Of a DNA stretch of 64,000 bases, positions 43,873-56,300 are shown piece by piece. The number at the start of each line of letters is the position of its first letter. Within the stretch, counting starts at the first letter, position 1. The DNA is taken from the NCBI GenBank assembly GCA_028386065.3, contig JAKUCV010002372.1, positions 62,001 through 126,000 on the forward strand. The letters run 5' to 3'. This DNA comes from Turnera subulata. Its lineage: Eukaryota; Streptophyta; Magnoliopsida; Malpighiales; Passifloraceae. The notes below the pieces were generated by a model. It ran no database searches. It was not told the DNA's origin and saw nothing but the letters and a program-made list of their open reading frames with translations. Both the position numbers and the translations under genes were made by a program.

Positions 43873-44482
43873 TGATAACATATGGAATTTCACCCTTAGC
43901 CCAACAACAGGATCAAGTCTTAGGTCCAAGCCCATCCTGGACCACCAAGGCTAAGATCTAGAGAGAAGCCTTAAGTCCAAGCCCGCCCAAGACCTCCACG
44001 GCTAAGGTTCGTATGACCAAGTCTAGAATGGAGCACCATGTCTTAGGTCCAAGGTAAGGAATTATGTCTAAGTCCAGCTTGGACCACCAAGGGGCTGAAT
44101 TTCACTATAAATAGACCTTCTGTACAACTTCTCAAGGTACCTTACTAATTCACCTAAATTCTTACTCTCTCTCTTGCCTCCTCTCTTTAAAAAATCCTCT
44201 CTCTGACTTAGGCATCGGAGTGTCAACCGGGGTCACAAACCTTAGACCTCCCCAGGTCCTACTCTTTGTTAGTCTTTGCAGGTTCTACAGGCAACCTTCC
44301 TAGGTCCTACTCTCTCTAGGTCCCAGTCTCTACTGATCCTTGCAAGTCTTACGAGCATAAGGACCCTCCCAAAAGCATCATCCATATAAAGGTAAATCCA
44401 GTATTTTTACATATAGCATTGTGTAAAATTACATTTTTGATTTTTCGGTTGCGGTGTAGAATTTAAAATCACTCCATTATCA
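43873..44482 (+). mobile_element. Tat-like 3' LTR (about 610 bp)
   Basis: Begins TGATAACATATGG after a polypurine tract and is proposed to end CCATTATCA, giving inverted TGATAA/TTATCA termini. TATAAATAG lies at 44106-44114. The string GGCATCGGAGTGTCAACC (about 44212) resembles the R/U5 signature of Tat-lineage LTRs. U3 holds repeated CTTAGGTCCAAGCCC and TGGACCACCAAGGCTAAG strings. The right end is inferred from terminal symmetry only; the 5' LTR is not in the window. Confidence 0.55.
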
Positions 44483-44607
44483 AACAACTCGATTATTACT
44501 GTTGCTGTCATCTGAAAAAAATGTTTCATATTTTACTCTTGCCTTTGTTTTTTTGTTTTTTTTACCTACTGCTGTTTTAGTATTGAGAAACAACAATAAT
44601 AGTATTA

Positions 44608-44834
44608 TGATACAGCTTAAGGAACTGTATCGAGAGTTAGAGAGAAAAGCAACAAAAGTTCTAAGGGAATTAGAGAAGAATGTATTGAATACTATCTCCA
44701 AATCAACCATCATCCCCAATACAGTTATTTCCAGTTATTTATACCACTATATATGACGACGACTCTCAATATCTAAAACCCAACGACCTGTCATACGGCT
44801 TAGAGGTTTACACGACATTAACTACGTCGTATCA
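44608..44834 (-). mobile_element. Reina-type 3' LTR
   Basis: 227 bp. It differs from the right LTR by scattered substitutions (for example acaaaagttctaagg versus atgaaagctctaagg). The minus-strand sequence just upstream (right of 44834) is GTAAGGTGGGAGTAT, a plausible polypurine tract. Confidence 0.9.
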
Positions 44835-45084
44835 ATACTCCCACCTTACAAAAGATCGAAGTACAATAGAGACAAGTCCTAGAAACTGAACCACATCTCA
44901 AGACCATTATTACAGACATGACCATGAACAGCAACATGTAATGGACAGAATGAGCAACAACAAGCAATGGACAGAATGAAAAACTCTTTATACAACCCAC
45001 TGCAATGCAATAAGGTATTGCAGACCAACCCACAGCATCATTCACCAGCAGCTCCCAACAAAATCATTCATCCGACGGCTACCC

Positions 45085-46331
45085 CTAGAAGTGAGGAAAA
45101 CGCTCCAAAATGGTGTGTGCCCACTCCCAAAAAGCCTCAGCAGGAGAGCATCCAGACCAGTGAATAACCCACTTTGTAACCGTAGTATTTCCCCTTCTCG
45201 CTGCCTTGCACTCCAATATAGCAGCTGGAATCTTCAGAACTTCCTCCACAAAAGAGGGAACACAATTTGAGTTTACAAGTACTGGACCTGGAGCACTTTT
45301 AAGCTGCAAAACATGGAACACACTATGTATCTGAGCATCAGCTGGCAGCTGTAACCTGTACACCACTATTCCCACACGTTCCAACACCTTATAAGGACCA
45401 AAATATCGCGGAGAAAACTTCTGATTCACCCTCCGCTGAACCGTTTGTTGCCTATATGGTTGCAGCTTAAAAAACACCCAGTCACCAACCTCAAATACAC
45501 GTTCTGTCCAGTGCTTATTAGCTGCCAGCTTCATCTATTCCTGTGCCTTCGCAAGCTGTTGCTTCAATAATTGAAAGGTGTCCTCCCTATCTAAGAGGGT
45601 ATAGTCCAATGCTTCGTTGTCAGAATCGCCCGGTAAGTAAGGAATATGCACTGGTGGCTTAATTCCATATAATGCTTGGAATGGGGAACACTGAAGACTA
45701 GAATAAAATGTGGTGTTGTACCACATCTCTGCAGGAGGCAGCCACTTAGACCATTCTTTCGGTTTATAACCAGTGCAGCAACGCAGGTATCATTGAAGGC
45801 TCCTATTAACGACTTCCGTTTGGCCATCCATTTGAGGGTGGTAAGCGGAAGAGTAGTGCAAATCCACCCCGTGAACTCTAAATAACTCCTTCTGGAATTT
45901 GCTTAGAAACACCGCATCACGGTCCGAAACTATTACCACAGGCATTCCGTGCAATTTGACCACTGAATCCACGAAAACTTGAGCTACCAAAGGTGTTGAA
46001 TACGGGTGAGGTAAAGCACAAAAATGTGCGTATTTGGTCAGCCTATCCACCACCACCAAGATTACTTCCTTCCCATTAGACTTAGGCAGTCCATCAACAA
46101 AATCTATAGTAATGTGGGTAAATAATGACTGCGGCATAGGCAACGGTTGCAACAATCTAGGAGTAGCCACTCGCTCGTACTTATTTTGCTGACATACCAC
46201 ACACTTCCTAATGAACTCACAAACTTGCTTATTAAGCCCTTTCCACCACAAAACTCCTTTTAACCTCTTAGTAGTGGGAGTCACCCCTGAATGCCCACCC
46301 TAAGAGCTGGAATGGAACAGCTCAATGAGAC
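45085..46331 (-). pseudogene. Reina-type integrase and chromodomain
   Basis: Starts just left of the family X insertion. The zinc region GGHSGVTPTTKRLKG and CVVCQQNK is preceded by an in-frame TAG. The core carries ITIDFVDGLP, VIVSDRDAVFLSKF and HPQMDGQTEVVNRSLQ, so the D,D-E residues are present. A stop or shift falls near 45790; the next frames cover the integrase tail (FHSSLQ-like, ALYGIKPPVHIPYLPG) with another stop at 45535. The last open part (45534-45085) has DWVFFKLQPYRQQTV, FGPYKVLERVGIVVYRLQLP and a chromodomain ending WVIHWSGCSPAEAFWEWAHT. The chromodomain would direct integration to marked chromatin. Confidence 0.85.
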
Positions 46332-46336
46332 GGTTC

Positions 46337-47847
46337 TGTTAGTAATATGCCCAAAAGCCAATCAATGGATGATTGTAGTCATGTATATACATTGAGGTTA
46401 TTCCAACAAATATGATTATGAGATAATCGCTTGCACATATTTATAACCCTAGAATACTTTGTATTCTTAAAATGTCCCTAGTCGATTATTATTATGGATG
46501 GGTTGTAATAATAAATTAAGACTAGCGTATATTGAGAATTACATGAGATATGAATTCTACGTACGGGTACAAGTTAGAGAACTTGTGGACTGGATCGACC
46601 CACATAAGAACCCTACATGGAACGTTATATGATTGTCATTAGTGGTTCTTATATGTATTGTCCTTAGACCTGAGATCATCAAGGTTCCCAACATATGAGT
46701 CGTATACTTTGATATTATTCCTAGTCATCCGTAACTGGGTGAACTTAAGGGTAATCATTGAGTATATGATAAATGTGTAGTGGGTTTTGATTGATCAAGA
46801 TGGGATTCGTCCGACCCATATAACGGGTATACTATCAGTTGGGCCTCTTGATAAAGTTGAACTGTAAATGCATGGCCATGCTCGGATTATATGATATGGT
46901 GATATCATTAGTATCCGTTATACACAGTTAACTCGGGGATCAAGAAACTAAGATTAAACATATACGAGATTGACGTTTTCCATGTCTCGGTTTAATCTTG
47001 ATGATGGGACGAAAGGACGATGACATGTTTCCGAGGCATATTGAATCAGTATTGATCTTGTCGTTCGGGTAGCAATGATGTGTTGCTAGACGCCGCTCTT
47101 TGCTTATAATTGTAAATGAGTTTACAATTATTGCCGGACGTTACAAGTGCCTATAGGGTCACACACTTAGAATCGTTGATTCGAGCAGGTGGTTGAACCG
47201 TGGTTGGACCATGGTTCGACCAGGTGTGGTTGGACCATGGTTGGACTGTGGTTGGATCGTGGTTGGACCAGGGTCGTTTTGGGCTGGTTTGGTTCAGTGA
47301 TTGACAGAATTGTTGAACCAAATTAGTGCTGTGATAAGTGTTTATTCATTAGTGGAGACTTGGTTATGTGGAGACATAATCATACAAGATAATGGGCCAT
47401 CATGTTGGCCATTATCCCACTGTCTATTAGCACTAATTGGAGAGAGTAATCAGATTACTCTTGACCTTCTTTCTCTCTTGCTCCTGCAAATTTTCAGAGA
47501 AAACACACACCATCACCCTTTCCTTCTTTGAGAGAGAAAGAAGAACACAAAACAACAAGATTAAGCTCCCGGAAATCCGTAGCTAGCACCACGGTTCGGG
47601 AGTGCTCGGGGGTTGGAGGTCGTGAGACGATTCCGGCCTGTGATTGACGGTTCGTGTGGATACCGTAGAGGATCAGAATATCCTTCTTGCTCTAGCTTAT
47701 TCGGTTCTTCAGTTAGGTGAAAGATCCTAACCATTTCAAGTATGATCGATTTTGTTCCTCGGTGTAGTTGCTTCACTTGGATCCTACAAGGTTTCCGGAT
47801 CTTTCCGCTGCACTTGATTGTCAAATTTGCATGTCCAGATACTTACA
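46337..47847 (+). mobile_element. Family X solo LTR inserted in Reina integrase region
   Basis: TGTTAGTAATATGCCC to CAGATACTTACA, 1511 bp, with exact flanking GGTTC duplications (46332-46336, 47848-47852). This is the most complete family X LTR in the window. It holds the GGTTGGACC array (47188-47274) and a small inverted repeat, ATAATTGTAAA...TTTACAATTAT (about 47106-47130). It splits the Reina integrase between RNase H and the zinc region. No internal element sequence is present. Confidence 0.93.
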
Positions 47848-47852
47848 GGTTC

Positions 47853-49381
47853 TGTAAGGACAAATCCTTACCCACCACAAGCTTCCCTTTCCTGTAAACC
47901 ATCCTTCCAAGAAAACTTTCCTTCCGAATGAGAAGAAATAAGTTCCAGCTCATGGATTTTGTCAACTAAGAACAAATCCAGCTCCCAACTCTTCTAAATT
48001 TCCGCTAACAAATTAGTATCCAAGTCTGAAATCAACGTGGAATAAAAGATGGAACCGGGCTCCCGAGATAGAGCATCAGCTGCTGTATTATCCTCCCCAT
48101 TTGTACACAACCTCATAATCCATGGTGAGTAGTTAGCTAACCATGTGGATTGACTGATTGTTGTTATTCTTTGTTCCAGGAGATACTTGAGGCTACGATG
48201 GTCTTTCCGAATGATGAAATGACGGTTGAGAAGGTATTGCTGCCACTTTTCAAATGGAAACAACACAGCTAACAATTCTTTCTCATAAACTGACAAAGCT
48301 TGATGACGAGGAGATAAAGCTCGGCTGGCATAAGCAATTGGGTGGTCATGTTGCATCAACACAGCACCTATACCAACCCCCGAAGCTTCAGTTTCAATAA
48401 TGAAAGGTTCTGCAAAGTTTTGCAATGCTAAAACTGGAGCTGTCACAAGAGCTTGTTGCAATGTTCCAAAAGCTTCTAGGGCAGCTTCAGACCATTGGAA
48501 GGCATCCTTTTTCGTCAAATCATGCAAAGGATGTGCTATGGTTCCAAAATGACGTATGAAATGCCGATAGCATCCTGCAAATCCCAAAAATCCCCGAAGC
48601 TCCTTCAATGTTTTAGGGGCAGGCCAATTAAGAATTGCGGAAGTTTTTGTGGGATCGGTTTCCACACCTGCAGCTGAGATAAAGTGTCCCAAATATTCAA
48701 CCGTTGATGTTCCAAAGACACATTTACTACGCTTCAAGAAAAGAGCATTAACTTGCAGCACTTCAAATACCAATCGCAAATGATGTTGGTGCTCCTCCAT
48801 TGTTTTGCTATAAATCAAGATGTCATCAAAGAAGATGAGTACAAATTTTCGGAGATATTCGTGAAATAATTTGTTTATCGAACTTTGGAACGTGGCTGGT
48901 GCGTTAGTGAGGCCGAAAGGCATGACCAAAAACTCCCAATGCCCTTCATGGCTGTGGAAAGCGGTCTTGTAGATGTCTTCTACTGCCATCCAAATTTGAT
49001 GATACCCCGAACGGAAATCAAGTTTTGAAAAATCACTACTCCATGCAACTCATCAAGGAGTTCATCAATGACTAGAATAGGGAAACGGTCCTTAACTGTT
49101 TTACTATTCAAAGTGCGATAGTCAATGCACATTCGCCAAGTCCCATCTTTCTTCTTGACCATGACAATAGGAGAGGCAAATGAGCTGTTACTAGGTCAAA
49201 TAACACCATTCGCTAACAATTCTTGGATCATTTTCTCAATAGCATCCTTCTGAATCGAGGAGTGCTTATAGGGTCTTAAATTAATGGCCGATGTACCTTC
49301 TTCAAGAGGAATCCGGTGCTCATGCTTTTTGAATGGGGGTAGGGCTTGAGGTTCTGCAAAGAAATCATCGAACTCCTGCAA
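47853..49381 (-). pseudogene. Reina-type reverse transcriptase and RNase H
   Basis: From the right: FDDFFAEPQALPPFKKHEH, a stop after LLANGVI, then [20 protein letters not shown] frameshift near 49030 spoils the first catalytic block ([20 protein letters not shown], where a D..SGYHQ pattern is expected). The next frame has [14 protein letters not shown] and the catalytic box LIFFDDILIYS. RNase H shows IETEASGVGIGAVLM, where Glu replaces the usual first Asp, then YEKELLAVLF and RKDHRSLKYLL. It ends near 47994, and the join to integrase was interrupted by the solo LTR. Confidence 0.85.
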
Positions 49382-49387
49382 AAGTGG

Positions 49388-50048
49388 CTAAAGGTTAGAA
49401 TGAACTGGTTTTGACTGAATTATTGAATATGAAACCTGTTCCCGTGGACAAGGCAGCATTTGCAAACTACAACACTGCATTGGAACCAAGCTGTTTGGTA
49501 CCTTAAGTATCTCCGATAATTGGTCAGCTTCAATTTCCATTAACGGGGAATCAGGAAAGCCATGAATAACAACCTCTTGCCCTTTTTCCCAGAACTTGAA
49601 TTGCAACTTGGAAAAGTCCCACAACGCTCACCCAAAGATTCCAGCCAATCGGTCCCCAAAACCATGTCATATCCTCCGATTTCCACCACAAAAAGATCAA
49701 ACAAGAACTGTCTCCTGCCAAGGCGCCACTGAAATTGTCTACGTACGGAATCACACCGCAAATTGGTACCACCAGGAATAGATACCTGCTGTGGCAAAAT
49801 AGGACTAAGAGGACAAACCAAATGAATGGCAGTAGACGAATCCAGATAAGAAACAGAGGCCCTGTGTCAATCAATGCAAATAGCAGCTTCTTGCCTACTG
49901 CGACCTGAACCCTCATTCGTTTGCCACCCAACATTCCGGACAATGCAAATGCAGACAGTTCATGAGCAAAAGAGGCTAAGTCATCGACATCCGTTGGCTA
50001 AACAGCATATAAGTACTCATCATCCGAAAGCTCAACATCTCCCTGTTC
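49388..50048 (-). pseudogene. Reina-type protease region
   Basis: The aspartic protease signature LFALIDTG is visible near 49875. A frameshift immediately after moves the remaining domain into another frame (VSIPGGTNLRCDSV, then GYDMVLGTDWLESLG). No full-length frame remains. Confidence 0.7.
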
Positions 50049-51298
50049 TCACGAACCACCAACCTCCAACAAGAAGAACTGTCGTTGTTTGCAGTGTTGC
50101 CCGGGTGTGTATGTTTCTTGACAATAAAAGCACAACTCTTTTTTCCTTAATTCATCACGAACTTTAGGATCTAACTTTGTAGTGACCCGAACTGGTTGTT
50201 TGGTCGTAGCTAGCTTCGTCCCCTGATTGACACGGCTTGCAGGCGGAATGGAAGAATGGGAGGGTGAAACTCTAGGAAAAGAATTAGTAGAGTGTGCTCG
50301 TAAACGGTTGGCCTCATACACCTTAGCATTGCTATAAGCATCACGAACAGTTCGCGGCCTCCATAAGGTCACTTCATCTTGTAAATCCTCTCACAAGCCT
50401 CCCAAAAAATGGTTGAGTGCCAATTCTGGAGACAAATTAGGCAACCTTGCAACCAGAGAGTCAAACCGTTGTAAATATGCATCGAAATCTCCCACTTGGA
50501 GGTGATTCTTCAACGCCATACCTGCATCATCAAACATAGTACCTCTAAAATGTTCAGCCAGAGCTTAAGCTAACTCTGGCCAAGTAAGAGGCAGCAAGTA
50601 GTCTCGGTTTCTCAAGAACCCATGGTACCGACGGAGTGCATCCCCCTCCAAGTTATACACAACCAGCCGTAGACGTTGCTCGTCATTCACTCGTTCCATA
50701 TCAAAGAAGTTTTGACAACGGAAGAACCATGTCTCCACTTCCTCAAGATCAAAGACAGGAAAGCCACAATTCCGAAGATTAACCCCTAGAGAAACCAATG
50801 GTACTCGAAAGTCAGCAAGCCCACGAGGCTGAAACCCCACCGACGGTAAAGGAACAGAGCGGTATGGCTCCATCCTGGGATTAGTGCTAAAAAATTGGCT
50901 TGCCAGAACATATCCAGTAGTTGCTGGAACTCCCATAGAAGAAAGCCCAATCGATATTGGAGGCACCGACAACGGCACAGAATGTGGCACCCCACCCAGA
51001 AGACCCATCGAACTCCTTAGAGAAGATGCGCTAGGGTTTGGAGAACTTACAGCCCCAAATCGCCAGGGTTATCCGGAAGGGGAGCCAAAAGATGCTCAAT
51101 CCGAGAAGAGAAAGCAAGGAACTGATCCTGTTTAGACCGTTGTAGTCGTGAAGCCAAGGAATCAAACTGCTCTTGTGTACCTGCACAGATTTGAGCCTGA
51201 ATCTGCCCTAATCATTGCTCGGTCTCCGCCGAGTGAGAGCGAAGAGCTTCCCCAACAAAGTCACAAACTGTAGCCGCCACCTTCTTCGATCGACCATG
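50049..51298 (-). pseudogene. Reina-type gag
   Basis: A likely start ATG is at 51298, 55 bp from the LTR, but the frame shifts within 60 bp. The main gag domain (51008-50565) contains FDLEEVETWFFRCQNFF and LEGDALRRYHGFLRN, ends at a TAA, and continues in frame to about 50395. A further segment (50372-50049) carries the nucleocapsid CFYCQETYTPGQHCK, the CX2C...HX-C form found in chromoviruses. Several stops interrupt it. Confidence 0.75.
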
Positions 51299-51352
51299 AG
51301 AGCCCAAAGAAACCAGAGATGATGGCGTCCGGAAGCCACAGACGGTGCCAAC

Positions 51353-51579
51353 TGATACAGCTTAAGGAACTGTATCGAGAGTTAGAGAGAAAAGCAATGA
51401 AAGCTCTAAGGAAATTGAAAAAGAATGTATTGAATACTATCTCCAAATCAACCATCATCCCCAATACAGTTATATCCAGCTATTTATACCACTATATATG
51501 ACGACGACTCTAAATATCTAAAACCTAACGACCTGTCACACGGCTTAGAGGTTGATACGACATTAACTATGTCGTATCA
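51353..51579 (-). mobile_element. Reina-type 5' LTR with adjacent primer-binding site
   Basis: 227 bp, paired with 44608-44834. On the minus strand the LTR end (CTGTATCA) is followed directly by GTTGGCACCGTC (51352-51341), in the primer-binding position. I do not assign the tRNA. Confidence 0.9.
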
Positions 51580-51584
51580 TATTA

Positions 51585-52059
51585 GTAACAGAAAATTCAA
51601 ACTGAAACATTAACTGCCAACAGTAAAATTGAGACTGAAATCAAAGGAATCTACCAGAACAAGTAATAGAAATCTTATTAAATAATGATAAACAAGGGAT
51701 CATGTGAAGTTCTTAGAATGAGTAGAACTCTAAAGCCCTATATGTTGAGGTATAATAAGTGCAAGAAACTTGGAAATCAAAAGATAAACCCCAAAAGCCA
51801 CTCTCCGTGTAAAACCTATCGGAACCCAAAGACTACCCATTGTGTGAAAATCTGCAAACCTACTAACAGTAACACACCCAAGTACTTGAACTCAGGTATA
51901 CCAAGAAACAAGCTCTTACCAGGTTGAGGAAGGAAGCGCCGACACTGCTTTAAATTGGAAAAGAGATTTCGAATTAGGGATTTCAATTGTTTTAAATTAG
52001 GGATTTTAAATTGGAGAGAATAGTGGATTGAGAGATTAGGGATTTCGAATTGAACAATT
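51585..52059. other. AT-rich unassigned spacer with TTAGGGATTT repeats
   Basis: This continues the sequence at 44483-44607 across the Reina insertion. No recognisable gene. Around 51965-52050 the string ATTAGGGATTT(C/T) occurs four times with AATTG/CAATT flanks. I recognise neither a transposon nor a host gene. Confidence 0.5.
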
Positions 52060-53216
52060 TGTAAGTAACCGAGTATGCAAACAAGAAACAATATGCGCAG
52101 CGGAAAAACCCGGAACTAATAGAGGATCCATGTGAAACGGGGTAAACCGAATAACAAAAATTTCGTACCTGGTTTGGTTGAGATCTTTCACTCAACTGAT
52201 GATACGAATCAGCAAGAACCGGACAGAAATCCGACTCCTCTACGGTATCCACACGAACCGTTGTTGACTGCTAGCAAGCGTCTCACGATCACTAACTCGA
52301 GAACTCTCGGACCGCAGTGCTAGCTGCAGAATTTCCGAGAGCAAGAGAGCCTAGAGTGTTTTTCTCACAACTCTTGTGTATGTGTTTGTGTGTTGAGCTC
52401 TCAAAATCTGCTCATCCTTCACACTTACATATATCACATATATCTTTACATGTTAGTTAAGATAGAAAATGGCCAACCAATCATACATACATCTTATCAT
52501 GCATAATTGTGTTTTCCATTATTCATACTTTAGTCACAATCATCAACATGATCATGTCTCTACTAACTCAATTATATATATCATCATAAATATAAAACAA
52601 CACATCCTTTCATGCCTTTGGGACAATAATTCAGGTTCAATAATTGTGGTAACTATTGAACCGAACCAACCCAAACGACCCAGTCCAACCATGGTCTAAC
52701 CACTGGCTCGAATCAACAGTTCTAACTGTCTGACCCTGTAGGCACTAATCACGTTGGCAGTAATTATAAACTCTCATTTATAATTATAAACAATGAGCGG
52801 TGTCTAGCAACACATCATTGCTACCCAAGTGACCAGATCAGTACTGATTCATTATGCCTCGGAAAAAAGTCATTATCCTTTCGTCACATTATCAATATCA
52901 AACACGAGACATGGAATATGTCATTCTCGTATATGTTTAGTCTAAGTTTTCTTGATCCCTGAGTTAACTATGTAAAACAGAAACAAATGATATCCCCATA
53001 TCACTTAATCTGAGCATGGCCATGCATTTACAGTTCAACTCTATCAAGAAGCCTAACTGATAATATACCCGTTATGAGAGTTGGACGAATTCCATCTTGA
53101 TCATACAAAACCCACTACACATTATATCATGTACCCAATGATTACTCTAAAGTTCACTCATTTACGAATGACCAAGAGTAATATCAAAGTATATGACTAA
53201 CATGTTGGGAACCTTG
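52060..53216 (-). mobile_element. Family X LTR, reverse orientation, 5' end missing
   Basis: On the plus strand it begins TGTAAGTAACC, the reverse complement of the family X 3' end, and runs through the same blocks in reverse to GGGAACCTTG. About 350 bp of the LTR 5' end (equivalent of 46337-46688) is missing where it meets the SINE-like fragment. No second target duplication is visible. Confidence 0.85.
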
Positions 53217-53375
53217 TTGAAGGCCCTCTCCCCGAGGGACCCACCAAACCCAGGTATTGTTACATCACTCCATCTGCCCGATTAAATCTTTTACCATGCT
53301 GCAGCACTAGGGATTCGAACTCGGGACGTGATGCTTTTTATCCCCCCTCATGGAGAGCATCTTCACCAACTCTTC
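53217..53375 (-). mobile_element. tRNA-derived SINE fragment
   Basis: On the minus strand AGTTGGTGAAGATGCTC resembles a polymerase III A box. About 40 bp on, GAGTTCGAATCCC is a good B box (GGTTCGANNCC). About 110 bp of non-tRNA body follows, ending GGGCCTTCAAC. No cloverleaf can be completed, so it is not a tRNA gene. It sits exactly at the junction of two truncated LTRs. Confidence 0.5.
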
Positions 53376-56300
53376 TTTAAATATGAAATGACTAAATTGC
53401 CCTTATCATTCCCGGGACACGAAAATCATCAACAACATGATCAACATTTAATCAAATAACAAATAATACAATGGAATCAAGTACGCAGCGAAAGACAAAA
53501 ATACATAGCAACATGCATGCAATGAACCCTATGGATCCGACCCGAGGAGGAAAGCACCGCCACCTGCCGATATGCACCACTGCTCAAAGAACAGTTAACC
53601 TGTGACAAGACTGTGAGGGGGTGAGACCAACCACTGTCTCACCGCAAACAAATAAACCAAAGTATACAAATACAAATCAACCACAAATACCGGCATCAGG
53701 CAGTAGCAATCACAGTGCGCAAACAAGTCACAATGCATATCACAAGTCATCAACAGACTTCAAACCATCACTTGTCTTTTATCATCTTATTATTATTAAG
53801 ATTTAAAATTTTATTAGGGCCCTCTACTGTGTCCGTCGTGCTCGGCCCCGTCTGATCAGACAACCAGGGCATAAGCCCAAATACAATCAGGGCCCAAGCC
53901 CAAATATCATCATAGAGAGTGAGAGATAGACAGAGAGAAAGAGGAAGGTAGAAAGGAGGAGATAGAAAGAGGGAGGTAGAACCGGTCATCACAGACCCAT
54001 ATGCTAAACCGCATATACCATGCTATCCCGCATGAAATCCCGAGGGGTATCACTTCCTGCTCGAACCAACCGGTCAACAGCCCCACAGTAGAATTATTAT
54101 AATTCGTTATTCTCAATTATGCATAAAGAGTTTTGCCATACGTTATTATCAAACAGGTTGTGTGGATTTAATATCTTATTCTCATATCCGGGCCTCCAGC
54201 CCTCAAGTCACCACACGAACCACAAAGTCATATCACATGTTATATCACATAACCAACAAACTCATGCTCAACTGGCATATCATATCAAATAGGCATGTAA
54301 TACACATAATCAGACATACTGCATCAAGGTGTCATCATTAAGATGTAAACGCAAACAAGAACATCAGCACAACAGGCACATAAGCGTATAGCATTCAATA
54401 CCAACCAAGTATTACCACTTCTTGTTCCAAGTTTATTAACCGAGCATTGTAGGGTGTAATGCATACAAAGATTTATAAGTCCTCACCTGGGCCATATTAA
54501 CTATCTCGGAAGCCGAAGCCTCATTCCGCCTTAACATTCCTATGTTCATAATATCCTACGAACACACAAGTCATATAAGACACTTATTCATGACAAATAC
54601 TAAATGCATGCTAAAGATGAAATCTTGAGCCTTCTAGCCCGTTCGCGTTCATTAACCGGGAATCCACTAATAAGTTGGGGTTTAAGCCCAAATATAATCC
54701 TCAAGCTCCATAATTTCATGTTTAACTTAAATCCATATTATAATTCATTGGCCTACAGCCCATCTTAATTTAATTACCAATTATTGGGCCTAAGCCCATT
54801 CCATATGCATAAATCTTCGGGCCTAAAGCCCATATAAACATAACATGACATTAATTGGGCCTGGGCCAAATCCGTTCTCAATAATCGTGTTAGATCAACT
54901 CCCGAGCCCAATCTTTCCGGCCTAACGCTACCATGCGCGTCGGATGAATTCCGGTCTAGCGTACTCACCACTTGACACACTCGGTTTACACTAAGTATTT
55001 TTTTTTTCATTTTAATACATCAATGCATTTACAGATGAGTACAATACCAAATTATGACATCACCAGGAATTTACCAATTAACACCGACTCGCCGGAATAT
55101 TGCCTCCGCCTGCAGGAACACTACTTCGCCGCCGAAACAGTAAACCGTTCGCCGGATTCCGGCCAAGCTTCGCTGGAATTTCACAACAAATCCCAGAAAC
55201 ATTTCCCCAACAACTGTCAAACACCAAAATCAGCCACACGACATCCAGCTCCACTAATCCATGTCTACAAAACAACATAAGCCAAGAAAAAGACCAATTA
55301 AAACACCGAAACACCCACCGGAAGAAGCAAATTAACACTATTAGCACCTCGGGTCACGGATCCGTCACCAGAACCCCAAACCCAGTACCCCTATATGCCG
55401 TATCCACTGCCCCGAGCACAACAATTGCTGCCCGACCAAGTCCGACCAATAACTTGCGAAACCACCACCTCCTCGACCACCATCAACCACCGTCGGCAAC
55501 ACAGCAACAAGGCCACCAAAACCCACCTTCCGACCCAAGCCTCGCCAAACACACTCAATCCGCCGCCAACAGCCACCATCCAAACCCGGACCCAACAAAC
55601 GGCATCAACAACCCCACACACAAAGAGTCGAATTAGCACAGGGATCAGGTATAGAAACGAAGAGGGATAACGAGAGGAGGAAGGCATCAACGGCTTACCC
55701 GACGAAGCTAGAGGCGACAGCATGAAGCACAGCCTGCCTCACCGACCCAGCAATGGTGGCGGCGAGTCGAGTCCACGACTATGACAACGGCGACCTCGCA
55801 TCAGACCCCGCTTTGACACAGCCACGTCAACACGCGGCTTACCCATCAATCATGACGAAGGCGGCGGCTTACCAGTGCTCGGAGGCGGCACCATGATGTT
55901 CCTCGGGTTCTACACGCGCGAACACTCCAGACTGCAGCGGCAACGACAATCCTCGAGTTCTCCACTGAGTTCCCCGCCGTCCACCCTTGCCTTACACCCC
56001 GAGCCCTCCCATCGACCGTGACTCCCATCAACGGAAGAAGATGACCACGGTGATGGCGGCCATCGGCATGAAGAGAGAAACAGGAGGAACAAAGGAAATC
56101 GGGTGCAACTATGGGGAAGGAAAAGAAAAGAAAAAGAAGAGAAAGAGAGATAAAGGGAAGAAGAGAATCGGGTTGAATACCCGTTGATGCACAATTCGTG
56201 GGAGTGAAAATCGGGTTAAGGGAGAGAGAAACAGTAGCAGCGGCGAAAAAAAAAAGAGAAGGAGAGAGAGAAAAGAAATGAAAAGAAAGAAAAGAAGAAG

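Larger units (their letters stand above)
44608..51579 (-). mobile_element. Reina-type chromovirus (Ty3/gypsy), minus strand, interrupted by solo LTR
   Basis: Two 227-bp LTRs (44608-44834, 51353-51579) with TGATACAG/GTCGTATCA termini bound the element, flanked by exact TATTA duplications (44603-44607, 51580-51584). Minus-strand order: PBS, gag, protease, RT, RNase H, integrase, chromodomain, PPT. About 5.46 kb without the family X insertion. Short LTRs, compact size and a C-terminal chromodomain fit the Reina clade. Multiple stops and shifts are present. The TSD still being exact while coding decayed suggests moderate age. Confidence 0.92.

Noticed and set aside
51816..52091. 91-codon minus-strand ORF near the family X fragment
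   Set aside because: It crosses the boundary of the family X LTR at 52060 and has no recognisable domain.
53217..53375. tRNA gene on the minus strand
   Set aside because: A- and B-box-like strings are present but acceptor and anticodon stems cannot be formed, and a non-tRNA body follows. A SINE fragment fits better.
55100..55636. 178-codon ORF and its copies in the other LTRs
   Set aside because: It lies in LTR sequence, occurs at equivalent places in copies A and B with differing ends, and is low complexity (Pro, Thr, Asn, Gln).
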